DNA from: Paucimonas sp.
GTDB lineage: Bacteria; Pseudomonadota; Gammaproteobacteria; Burkholderiales; Burkholderiaceae_D
Direction: 5' to 3'
Length of the DNA stretch: 5,068 bases
Assembly (NCBI GenBank): GCA_029266815.1
Contig: JAQSWC010000367.1
Span: 1 to 5,068, forward strand
A model generated the notes under the pieces. That model searched no databases. It had not been told where the DNA came from and saw only the letters and a program-made list of their open reading frames with translations. Made by a program: the position numbers and the translations under genes. Positions 1 to 5,068 of this stretch are shown here, piece after piece; position 1 is the first letter of the stretch; every line of letters starts with the position of its first letter.

Positions 1-275
1 TTATAGCTTGCATCCCACTTTTCGTCCGGGATGAGGCCGAGGACCAGTGATTCGATGAACGCCGCCATGATTGAAAAGATCAATGGCGCGCACAGGAAAA
101 AGGGCTGCTTGCCCGGGTTCAGCGACACCGCCAGCATGGATAGCGGCACGGTAAGCAGGTGGACCCAGCCCCAGAAATCACGTATTCCATGAAGATAGAA
201 GCGATGAATGCCGGCGCCTCCTAAGGCAAAGGCCAGCAAGGCAGTTAAGGTCTTGTTCTTATGCCTGAGATTCAT
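1..275 (-). CDS. TM2-domain membrane protein, partial (C-terminus beyond left edge)
   Basis: Read on the minus strand, an ATG at 275-273 opens 91 codons that stay open to the window edge. The apparent TAA at positions 3-1 is out of frame, so the gene continues to the left. Residues 10-30 hold a hydrophobic stretch leading into GGAGIHRFYLHG, the glycine-rich G-x-H-R-F-Y-L motif of TM2 domains. A second hydrophobic segment lies at about residues 38-51 and a third at about 59-80, followed by IPDEKWDAS, a tail common in proteobacterial TM2 proteins. It is a small inner-membrane protein of unknown molecular function. No strong Shine-Dalgarno sequence precedes the ATG. The gene is divergent from rpsP, with 151 bases between their starts. 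The family call is fairly secure; no specific role can be inferred. Confidence 0.8.
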   Translation of the reverse strand, partial: MNLRHKNKTLTALLAFALGGAGIHRFYLHGIRDFWGWVHLLTVPLSMLAVSLNPGKQPFFLCAPLIFSIMAAFIESLVLGLIPDEKWDASY

Positions 276-356
276 TGATTCACAGCGAAGTTTTATTTCT
301 TTTTGGAAATTTTGGCCGGGTCGGCCTAGGCGCCTTGATGGCAAAGTGGTGTTTTA

Positions 357-386
357 TTGCGGCCAGGCGACGAAGCGGGCTATAAT
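357..386 (+). promoter_or_regulatory. Sigma70-type promoter of the rpsP operon
   Basis: A perfect -10 hexamer TATAAT lies at 381-386. The best -35 is TTGCGG at 357-362 (TTG matches, remainder weak), giving an 18-base spacer. The -10 is followed by a GC-rich discriminator (ACCCGGC), a pattern known from stringently controlled ribosomal promoters; ppGpp/DksA control is therefore an inference. Transcription would start near 393, giving a leader of about 34 bases before the rpsP ATG. Confidence 0.65.
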
Positions 387-426
387 ACCCGGCTTTTCCG
401 TGTTCGAACACTTATTGGAATTTATT

Positions 427-681
427 ATGGTCGTTATTCGTTTAGCTCGTGGTGGTGCAAAAAAGCGCCCGTTCTTCAACATCGTTGCAACCGATTCCCG
501 CAATCGTCGTGACGGCCGCTTCATCGAGCGCATCGGTTTCTACAACCCGGTTGCTGCAGACAATGAGCAAGGCTTCCGGATTGTGGAAGACCGCTTGGCT
601 TACTGGAAAGGCGTAGGCGCCCAGTTGTCGCCGACCGTTGCTCGCCTGGTTCGCGAAGCAGGCAAGAAAGCCGCCGCTTAA
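427..681 (+). CDS. rpsP: 30S ribosomal protein bS16
   Basis: The gene encodes 84 residues, the usual bS16 length. The protein starts MVVIRLARGGAKKRPFFNIV, the family N-terminus, and continues through a basic DSRNRRDGR stretch (23-31), ERIGFYNP (34-41) and the C-terminal region around VARLVREAG (71-79). bS16 binds 16S rRNA early in 30S assembly and stabilises the body of the small subunit. The ATG at 427 is chosen because it gives the family N-terminus exactly; the reading frame stays open upstream to 208, but that extension has no family resemblance. A modest GGAA lies 6 bases before the ATG. It is the first gene of the rpsP-rimM-trmD-rplS operon and follows its promoter by about 40 bases. 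Confidence 0.97.
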   Translation: MVVIRLARGGAKKRPFFNIVATDSRNRRDGRFIERIGFYNPVAADNEQGFRIVEDRLAYWKGVGAQLSPTVARLVREAGKKAAA

Positions 682-704
682 TTCCGCAGTTTTCGGTATC
701 GCAG

Positions 705-1229
705 ATGGCGATCCCAGACGATCTCATGCTGGTAGGGCATGTCACCGGTGCCTACGGCATACAGGGATGGGTCAGGATTAAGCCGTATTCTTCGGATGCC
801 GATGCGATGCTCGGCGCTCGCACATGGTGGCTGGACAAGCCGGACATGCGTGACGTCGAAATGCTGCAGGCGAAGTCTCATGGCGGCGATATTGTTGCCC
901 GCCTGATGGGAGTCCCGGACCGCAATGCGGCGGAAGCCTTGAAGGGCGCGACGGTACAAATCTCGCGCAGGCACTTTCCAGCTTTGTCAGACGGCGAGTA
1001 CTACTGGATCGACCTGATCGGGCTCGAAGTGGAAAACCTGCAGGGCGAGCGCATAGGCAAGGTGGCCGATCTGATGGACAACAGCGCGCATCCGATCTTG
1101 CAGGTTGCCGCTGATTCAGCAGACGGTGAAAAGCCGAAAGAACATCTGATCCCGTTTGTCGATCAGTTCGTCAAGACAGTGGATCAGGCAGCGAAAAAGA
1201 TCACGGTCGATTGGGGTCTGGATTACTGA
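705..1229 (+). CDS. rimM: Ribosome maturation factor RimM
   Basis: The gene encodes 174 residues, normal for RimM. The N-terminal RimM domain begins LMLVGHVTGAYGIQGWVRIK (residues 7-26), the hallmark G-x-I-x-G-x-V-x-I/V-K motif. The C-terminal PRC-barrel domain opens with EYYWIDLIGL (98-107) and ends with LIPFVDQFVK (148-157) and the ITVDWGLDY tail (166-174). RimM binds uS19 in the 30S head and promotes late 16S rRNA maturation. The start lies 23 bases after the rpsP stop, consistent with co-transcription. The region just upstream (TTTCGGTATCGCAG) has no strong Shine-Dalgarno sequence, so translation may partly depend on coupling to rpsP. No anomaly is seen in the protein. Confidence 0.96.
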   Translation: MAIPDDLMLVGHVTGAYGIQGWVRIKPYSSDADAMLGARTWWLDKPDMRDVEMLQAKSHGGDIVARLMGVPDRNAAEALKGATVQISRRHFPALSDGEYYWIDLIGLEVENLQGERIGKVADLMDNSAHPILQVAADSADGEKPKEHLIPFVDQFVKTVDQAAKKITVDWGLDY

Positions 1230-1257
1230 TCGATCAAAGAATGGAAAGGGCGAGCGT

Positions 1258-2007
1258 ATGCAATTCGATGTCATCACGCTCTTTCCTGAAATGTTCAGTG
1301 CATTGACGCAATCAGGGATTACCCGGCGAGCGTTCGAACAGAAAAAATGCAGGTTGGCGCTATGGAATCCGCGTGACTTCACCAGCGACAATCATCGTAC
1401 GGTGGACGACAGGCCGTACGGCGGTGGGCCGGGCATGGTGATGCTGGCGAAGCCGCTCGAAGCGTCGATTGCGGCAGCGAAAGCGCGCCAGATCGAACAG
1501 GGTTTGCCGGCGCCGAGAGTGATCTACCTCTCCCCCCAGGGTAAAAGCCTGACGCATCAGAGAGTAATGGAAATATCGCGCGGCGCGGGGCTAGTGTTGC
1601 TGTGTGGCCGGTACGAAGCAGTGGACCAGCGTTTGCTGGATCGCTGCGTCGATGAGGAAATCAGCATCGGCGATTTCGTGCTGTCAGGTGGCGAGCTGCC
1701 GGCGATGGCGTTGATGGATGCGGTGATCCGGCAGTTACCGGAAGTGCTGAATACCGACGCCTCGGCGATTGAAGACAGCTTCGTCAACGGCTTGCTGGAT
1801 TATCCGCACTACACGCGGCCGGAAGTATACGAAGGTGCGGAAGTCCCTGCGGTGCTGATGAGCGGGAACCATGCGGTGATCGAGAAATGGCGGCGCGAGA
1901 AGGCGCTGGAAGCCACCGCGAGGAAGCGCCCGGATCTGATCGAGGCGGCACGTGAGCAGGGAGCGCTGACGAAGGCCGATGAAAAGTTTTTGAGCAGTTT
2001 GCAGTAA
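1258..2007 (+). CDS. trmD: tRNA (guanine-37-N1)-methyltransferase TrmD
   Basis: The protein has 249 residues. TrmD methylates G37 of tRNAs reading CNN and some other codons, using S-adenosylmethionine, and so prevents +1 frameshifting. It is a SPOUT enzyme with a trefoil knot, active as a dimer. Visible motifs are HRTVDDRPYGGGPGM (46-60), the knot loops YLSPQG (90-95), LCGRYE (115-120) and IGDFVLSGGELPAM (137-150). The residues matching E. coli R154 and D169 are R158 and D173 (in IEDSF). HYTRPEV (184-190) is also conserved. The ATG at 1258 is preferred over an in-frame start at 1156 because it begins MQFDVITLFPEMF, the family N-terminus, and is preceded by GGAAAGGG (1243-1250). It lies 28 bases after the rimM stop. 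It appears complete and active. Confidence 0.97.
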   Translation: MQFDVITLFPEMFSALTQSGITRRAFEQKKCRLALWNPRDFTSDNHRTVDDRPYGGGPGMVMLAKPLEASIAAAKARQIEQGLPAPRVIYLSPQGKSLTHQRVMEISRGAGLVLLCGRYEAVDQRLLDRCVDEEISIGDFVLSGGELPAMALMDAVIRQLPEVLNTDASAIEDSFVNGLLDYPHYTRPEVYEGAEVPAVLMSGNHAVIEKWRREKALEATARKRPDLIEAAREQGALTKADEKFLSSLQ

Positions 2008-2106
2008 GCAGTAACGGGCAGTGCGGTTTCCGCCTGCGTGTCTAACTCCATCCTCTACCGGGCATTCAAGAATTCAGCGCCGGCATGATGGTTCAAGGAG
2101 CATGAA

Positions 2107-2493
2107 ATGGATCTGATCCAGCAACTCGAGCAAGAAGAGATTAAACGTCTCGGCAAGAACATCCCCGATTTCGCCCCAGGTGACACTGTGGTGGTTAACG
2201 TCAACGTGGTGGAAGGTACGCGCAAGCGCGCCCAGGCTTACGAAGGCGTGGTGATTGCGCGTCGCAATCGCGGTCTGAATTCGAACTTTATCGTCCGCAA
2301 GATTTCGTCGGGTGAAGGCGTGGAGCGTACGTTCCAGCTTTACTCGCCGCTGATCGCGTCGATCGAAGTCAAGCGTCGTGGCGACGTGCGCCGCGCCAAG
2401 CTGTATTATCTCCGCGAGCGTTCCGGCAAATCGGCACGTATCAAGGAAAAGCTGCCGAACCGCCGCGCTGCCGCTGGACAAGCTGCAGAATAA
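2107..2493 (+). CDS. rplS: 50S ribosomal protein bL19
   Basis: The gene encodes 128 residues, close to the usual bL19 length. The protein begins MDLIQQLEQEEI and carries FAPGDTVVVNVNVVEG (22-37), YEGVVIARRNRG (45-56), GVERTFQLYSPLI (71-83) and the basic RRAKLYYLRERSGKSARIKE (95-114), which is the bL19 signature region. bL19 sits at the 30S-50S interface and contacts 16S rRNA in an intersubunit bridge. A strong AAGGAG at 2095-2100 with 6-base spacing fixes the start; an earlier ATG at 2102 gives only a four-codon frame. The gap to trmD is 99 bases, longer than the other gaps in the operon. It is the last gene of the operon, followed at once by an intrinsic terminator. Confidence 0.97.
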   Translation: MDLIQQLEQEEIKRLGKNIPDFAPGDTVVVNVNVVEGTRKRAQAYEGVVIARRNRGLNSNFIVRKISSGEGVERTFQLYSPLIASIEVKRRGDVRRAKLYYLRERSGKSARIKEKLPNRRAAAGQAAE

Positions 2494-2513
2494 TCCGGTT
2501 TGGAAGTATCCAG

Positions 2514-2541
2514 AATGGGCACCTGCTAGGTGCCCATTTTC
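2514..2541 (+). terminator. Rho-independent terminator of the rpsP operon
   Basis: An 11-bp perfect inverted repeat, AATGGGCACCT (2514-2524) and AGGTGCCCATT (2528-2538), encloses a 3-base GCT loop and runs into TTTT (2537-2540). It begins 20 bases after the rplS stop. The short, strong stem and U-run are those of an efficient intrinsic terminator, so genes downstream should depend on read-through or on a promoter I could not identify. Confidence 0.92.
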
Positions 2542-2548
2542 ATTTCAG

Positions 2549-3169
2549 TTGCCCAAATTGTCCAAATTACTGTTCGATCCGCAAGCATGCCCAGTTGAAT
2601 CGATTGCGGACGAAGGACCGCTTGAATCAACGCGGCTTTCGGCGGCGTGGATACGCGAGCGCTTCGTAAACCATGCTGCATGGGTGCCGGAAGTGGTCGC
2701 CGAACCTAGCCTGCAGGACAATGAGCGCGTTCCTGTTCCCGCTGCCGTGCTGATTCCTCTCGTCGTTCATGAACAGGGGGCTACCCTGCTGGGCGGGCGG
2801 GTGGAAAGCCGGGACCGGAACGCTATAGACACCGCACTGAGAGAGACGGAAGAGGAGATAGGCCTTCAGGAAAGGCATATCGAGGTGCTCGGCGTTTTGC
2901 CTGATTACCTGACGGCCACCGGTTATCAGGTATCTCCTGTCGTGGCAATCGTGCATCCGCCCTTTGTGTTGAAAGCGGATGCTTTCGAGGTCGCCGAGAT
3001 ATTTGAAGTGCCACTGGCATTTCTGATGGACGGGTCGCGCCATCAGCGGCGGTCTCTGGTTCTGCCTGGCATTCGCCGGACATTTTATGCCATGCCGTAC
3101 GAAGGCTATTTCATCTGGGGAGCAACCGCCGGCATGGTTCGCAACTTCTTTCATTTTCTCCGAGCCTGA
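2549..3169 (+). CDS. Nudix hydrolase, CoA-pyrophosphatase type, with apparent internal deletion
   Basis: Family members cleave the pyrophosphate of coenzyme A and its derivatives to 3',5'-ADP and phosphopantetheine. Read from the TTG at 2549 the protein has 206 residues. AAVLIPLV (65-72) fits the strand that precedes the Nudix fold. GGR (82-84) and RETEEEIGL (98-106) form the two ends of the Nudix box, with metal-binding glutamates in the helix. Downstream conserved blocks include LGVLPDYLTATGYQVSPVV (114-132), EVAEIFEVPLAFLM (147-160) and YFIWGATAGMVRNFFHFLRA (187-206). Between L81 and G82 the expected LLTxR...HxGxVxFP segment, the CoA-hydrolase signature (PROSITE PS01293), is missing without loss of frame. 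No ATG is available; TTG at 2549 or 2558 fits the usual N-terminal length. No Shine-Dalgarno sequence is visible and the operon terminator ends just upstream. The family call is confident; activity is doubtful, and it may be a decaying gene. Confidence 0.75.
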   Translation: MPKLSKLLFDPQACPVESIADEGPLESTRLSAAWIRERFVNHAAWVPEVVAEPSLQDNERVPVPAAVLIPLVVHEQGATLLGGRVESRDRNAIDTALRETEEEIGLQERHIEVLGVLPDYLTATGYQVSPVVAIVHPPFVLKADAFEVAEIFEVPLAFLMDGSRHQRRSLVLPGIRRTFYAMPYEGYFIWGATAGMVRNFFHFLRA

Positions 3170-3251
3170 GGCTGCGGGGACACATTTCCTTGCTCGGGTA
3201 TCACGCGAGTTCTTCCGCCGCGGCCATGCTGCGATAAGATAGCGGCTCAAG

Positions 3252-4079
3252 ATGCAACACGGAAGAACCGCCTGGTTCGTCATGATGGCTGCCTTGATGG
3301 TGCCTACCGCACTGGTGTACTGGCTATGCCTGCAGGCTGGACCTCTGGCGGCATTCGTCTGCAACGTGGCGGTTCTTTACCTGACATTGGGGTTCCGGCA
3401 TTACAGCCATTTTTTCACATCGATCCAGATTGCCCTGAATGCAGGAGATGAGGCCTCGGCAAGAAGCCTGTTGGCTGAGTGGACAAAGCTGGACACGTCC
3501 TCGATGGATGTAACAGAGATATCGCGTGTCGCGGTCGGCAGGGCGCTGATCACATCGCATCGCAATGTGTTCGGCGTTTTCTTCTGGTTCCTGATGCCGT
3601 TCGGGCCGGCCTGCGCCGTCATGTATCGTCTGGCCGAATACCTTGCGCGGGCGTGGAACGAGCCGGAGCATATGCAGTCCGAAGTTTTTGGAAGGTTTGC
3701 AACCCGCGCTTTTTACTGGATCGATTTCATTCCCGCCAGGCTGACTGCGTTGGCGTTTGCAATCGTCGGCAACTTCGAGGATGCGATTTACTCGTGGCGC
3801 AATTTTGCAGAGCGTTGGCATGATGAGTCCGTTGGAATCATTCTTTCGGCTGGCGGCGGCGCCATGGGTGTGCGGCTGGGCGCTCCGCAGCAGGATGCGG
3901 CCAACCTTTCGGCCGTCAATGCCGAGGACGGCGAGCTGCTGGGCATCGAAATCAGGATGCCGCCTGGCGATGAATCGACCGCGCGGGCCTTGCAAAGCAC
4001 GGTGGCGCTGGTCTGGCGTGCGCTCCTGCTGTGGATGCTGCTGTTGCTGTTGCTGTCCGCCGCGCTGTGGCTTGGTTGA
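3252..4079 (+). CDS. CobD/CbiB-family membrane protein, apparently truncated at the N-terminus
   Basis: The frame encodes 275 residues. Conserved blocks of the CobD/CbiB (AmpE-related) family are present: TLGFRHYSH (45-53), HRNVFGVFFWFLMPFGP (103-119), FYWIDFIPARLTALAFAIVG (154-173) and GIILSAGGGAMGVRLG (195-210). Hydrophobic segments lie at about 8-26, 31-47, 107-127, 161-173 and 256-275, the last being leucine-rich. True CbiB joins aminopropanol (or its phosphate) to cobyric acid in cobalamin synthesis. The betaproteobacterial branch is distant and has no cobalamin genes beside it here, so its role is uncertain. Relatives I recall carry about 45 more N-terminal residues, including the first membrane segment. 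Here the homology starts only at HGRTAWFVMM (residues 3-12), and the frame upstream meets a stop at 3240-3242. No clear ribosome binding site precedes the ATG. It is either a shortened protein or a pseudogene. Confidence 0.78.
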   Translation: MQHGRTAWFVMMAALMVPTALVYWLCLQAGPLAAFVCNVAVLYLTLGFRHYSHFFTSIQIALNAGDEASARSLLAEWTKLDTSSMDVTEISRVAVGRALITSHRNVFGVFFWFLMPFGPACAVMYRLAEYLARAWNEPEHMQSEVFGRFATRAFYWIDFIPARLTALAFAIVGNFEDAIYSWRNFAERWHDESVGIILSAGGGAMGVRLGAPQQDAANLSAVNAEDGELLGIEIRMPPGDESTARALQSTVALVWRALLLWMLLLLLLSAALWLG

Positions 4080-4122
4080 GGCAGCGGACAGCGGGTCGGT
4101 CGCGATCAACTCTTCTATAAGA

Positions 4123-4128
4123 TATAAT
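4123..4128 (+). promoter_or_regulatory. Candidate -10 element for the DUF3579 gene
   Basis: A perfect TATAAT sits in an AT-rich patch after the end of the CobD/CbiB gene. At a 17-base spacing the upstream hexamer is TCGCGA, a poor -35, so the promoter may be weak or activator-dependent. Transcription from about 4135 would give a leader of about 110 bases before the ATG at 4246. That leader contains a weak 5-bp hairpin (4190-4194 with 4201-4205) and a 25-codon frame (4153-4230) with no ribosome binding site. Confidence 0.5.
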
Positions 4129-4245
4129 ACTCAAGAGCTACTTCGTGTTCCGATGCGGGGCGGTTTCGTAGTCCCATCCATTCACCCCAGCTCCATTTCG
4201 GGAGCCGCATTGCCGGCGGCAGGAAATTGACGCCACAGGAAAGAC

Positions 4246-4572
4246 ATGGCCGACAGCGCTCCTAAGCCTCTAGCCCGGGAATTCGTGATTCAGGGGTTGA
4301 CCAGCGAAGGCAAACCATTTCGGCCCAGCGACTGGGCCGAGCGCCTGTGCGGAGTCATGTCATGCTTCCGTCCCGAAGGGGCGGGCGGCCCTAATGCACA
4401 TCTGCAGTATTCACCTTATGTGCGTCCGACAGTTTTCAACGGCGTGAAGTCAGTAGTGATCGATGAAGAGCTGCGTGAAGTCGAGCCGTTGGCATATCAC
4501 TTCGTCCTCAATTTCGCAAAAGACAACGATCTGCAGGTCATCAGGGCCTGCATTCTTCCAGATCCCAAGTAG
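4246..4572 (+). CDS. DUF3579 family protein
   Basis: The gene encodes 108 residues of the uncharacterised DUF3579 family, small cytoplasmic proteins found mainly in betaproteobacteria. Visible family blocks are FVIQGLTSEGKPFRPSDWAE (13-32) followed by RLCGVMS (33-39), QYSPYVRPT (54-62), NGVKSVVIDEELRE (65-78) and PLAYHFVLNFAKDNDLQVI (81-99). There is no signal peptide or membrane segment. The start is fixed by AGGAAAG (4237-4243) just before the ATG. It has its own candidate -10 element 118 bases upstream. The molecular function is unknown; in other betaproteobacteria I recall the family being found near arginine-biosynthesis genes such as argF, but no such gene lies here. The coding region appears intact. 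Confidence 0.9.
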   Translation: MADSAPKPLAREFVIQGLTSEGKPFRPSDWAERLCGVMSCFRPEGAGGPNAHLQYSPYVRPTVFNGVKSVVIDEELREVEPLAYHFVLNFAKDNDLQVIRACILPDPK

Positions 4573-4720
4573 AGCTTTCTTCCTGCTGCTTGCGCCGGTT
4601 GCGACAACAGCCTCTGCACGCATTTTTCCCAGCCTGCAGCGCACGCTATTGCCTAACCTGGTATGCGGACGTGCTTTCCAGTGCAACTGCAACTTACACT
4701 TTTGGTAAACAATGAATTCC

Positions 4721-4740
4721 TTTGTGATCATCTTCACAAA
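4721..4740. promoter_or_regulatory. CRP-type operator palindrome
   Basis: The site reads TTTGTGA-TCATCT-TCACAAA. It contains the exact CRP core TGTGA-N6-TCACA (4723-4727 and 4734-4738), with 7-bp arms in perfect symmetry. It lies in non-coding DNA 149 bases after the DUF3579 stop and about 245 bases before the start of the right-edge gene. No U-run follows on the plus strand, so it does not look like a terminator. It is probably a binding site for a CRP/FNR-family regulator; the regulated gene is not clear. Confidence 0.5.
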
Positions 4741-4913
4741 AGAAAGGAAAAAAACGCTACGCCTTTATGTACTCCTTCAAGACCAGCGTTGCTCGTTCGA
4801 GTGTTGCGTGCAATACTCAAATCGCTTGTCGTACTGTTCTACATCAAATTCATGAATGTTTGGAAAATTTTCACTGTGCAGTCTTGCTTCTGTGACATAG
4901 GCTGTAAGCGAGA

Positions 4914-4941
4914 TTTTCATCTTCATATAGCGGCTCATAAT
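4914..4941 (+). promoter_or_regulatory. Weak candidate promoter for the right-edge gene
   Basis: TTTTCA (4914-4919) and CATAAT (4936-4941) are 16 bases apart and match the sigma70 hexamers at 4 of 6 and 5 of 6 positions. The -10 lies about 45 bases before the likely start codon. In AT-rich DNA such matches arise easily by chance, so this is only a suggestion. Confidence 0.3.
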
Positions 4942-4985
4942 AAAAGCGCATTCCGCTTCTGTGCGCTGATACAAGGTTTATGGAT

Positions 4986-5068
4986 ATGCTTAATCGCCGT
5001 TTGCCTTTCTTTTGGTCCAAGGCTGCAACGCTGACCCTGGTTATCGGTATGTTAGGGATCATCGTCGC
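4986..5068 (+). CDS. Predicted inner-membrane protein, partial (5' end only)
   Basis: An open frame runs off the right edge. From the ATG at 4986 it reads MLNRRLPFFWSKAATLTLVI and continues as GMLGIIV: a short basic N-terminus followed by a hydrophobic segment, typical of an N-in membrane anchor. AAGG at 4973-4976 is 9 bases before this ATG; the in-frame ATG at 4980 would be only 3 bases from it and is less likely. The opening (L-x-FW-x-K, then a hydrophobic helix) resembles the start of CreD-type inner-membrane proteins, but 27 residues are too few to assign a family. Other membrane proteins, for example sensors or transporters, fit as well. Confidence 0.6.
   Translation, partial: MLNRRLPFFWSKAATLTLVIGMLGIIV

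Larger units (their letters stand above)
4573..4985. other. AT-richer intergenic region without a convincing gene
   Basis: No protein family is recognisable on either strand. A hand count gives 121 G+C in the 300 bases from 4681 to 4980, about 40 percent, visibly lower than the neighbouring genes. The longest open frame of any plausibility is on the minus strand (4974 to 4777, 65 codons from TTG, or about 53 from the first ATG). It is not hydrophobic or repetitive, lacks a clear ribosome binding site and resembles nothing I know. It could be a remnant of an older gene. The region also holds a CRP-type palindrome (4721-4740) and a short palindrome GAAAATTTTC (4863-4872). I see no convincing terminator for the DUF3579 gene. 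Confidence 0.5.

Noticed and set aside
314..326. GGCCG-GGT-CGGCC hairpin upstream of rpsP
   Set aside because: A 5-bp stem without a T-run on either strand, located upstream of the promoter; not a terminator and no clear role.
208..426. Longer rpsP frame starting at 208
   Set aside because: It crosses the promoter and the divergent TM2 gene; bS16 homology begins exactly at ATG 427.
1156..1257. Longer TrmD starting at 1156
   Set aside because: The extension overlaps rimM and has no family resemblance; ATG 1258 has a good ribosome binding site and the family N-terminus.
2378..2548. Longer Nudix protein starting inside rplS at 2378
   Set aside because: The extra 57 residues are the out-of-frame shadow of rplS and the terminator and do not resemble Nudix N-termini.
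3239..3249. 11-base repeat ATAGCGGCTCA shared with the region near 4927-4937
   Set aside because: The flanks differ completely and there is no mobile-element structure; most likely chance.
4037..4056. GCTGTT-type tandem repeat near the end of the CobD/CbiB gene
   Set aside because: It encodes the leucine-rich last membrane helix that the family normally has there; low-complexity coding, not a separate element.
4591..4628. Possible terminator after the DUF3579 gene (T-run at 4623-4627)
   Set aside because: The only pairing before the T-run is a 4-bp stem with a large loop, and a nearby TTGCG pair is a direct, not inverted, repeat.

Overview
The window is chromosomal DNA from a betaproteobacterium, most likely an Oxalobacteraceae relative (Herbaspirillum / Collimonas / Herminiimonas-like). 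The evidence is the conserved rpsP-rimM-trmD-rplS cluster followed by a CoA-type Nudix hydrolase, a CobD/CbiB-family membrane protein and a DUF3579 protein, together with protein sequences that look typical of that family. The placement comes from reading the sequence, not from a search. No mobile element, CRISPR array, tRNA or rRNA is visible.

Layout: (1) positions 1-275, minus strand, the N-terminal part of a TM2-domain membrane protein running off the left edge; (2) a divergent intergenic region with a good sigma70-type promoter (TATAAT at 381-386) that drives (3) the ribosome-assembly operon rpsP (bS16), rimM (16S maturation factor), trmD (tRNA m1G37 methyltransferase) and rplS (bL19), closed by a strong intrinsic terminator at 2514-2541; (4) a Nudix gene of the CoA-pyrophosphatase type starting only about 11 bases after that terminator; (5) a CobD/CbiB-family membrane protein; (6) a separate TATAAT element and a leader of about 110 bases ahead of a DUF3579 gene; (7) about 400 bases of AT-richer DNA with no convincing gene but with a perfect CRP-type palindrome; (8) the first codons of a membrane protein running off the right edge.

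The translation operon is ordinary and intact. The unusual part lies just downstream. Both genes after the terminator appear damaged relative to their families. The Nudix gene keeps its catalytic helix but lacks, in frame, the stretch that carries the CoA-hydrolase signature, and it has no ATG or clear ribosome binding site. The CobD/CbiB gene lacks roughly the first 45 residues of the family. These two lesions are the main results. I see no evidence for a new multi-gene system.
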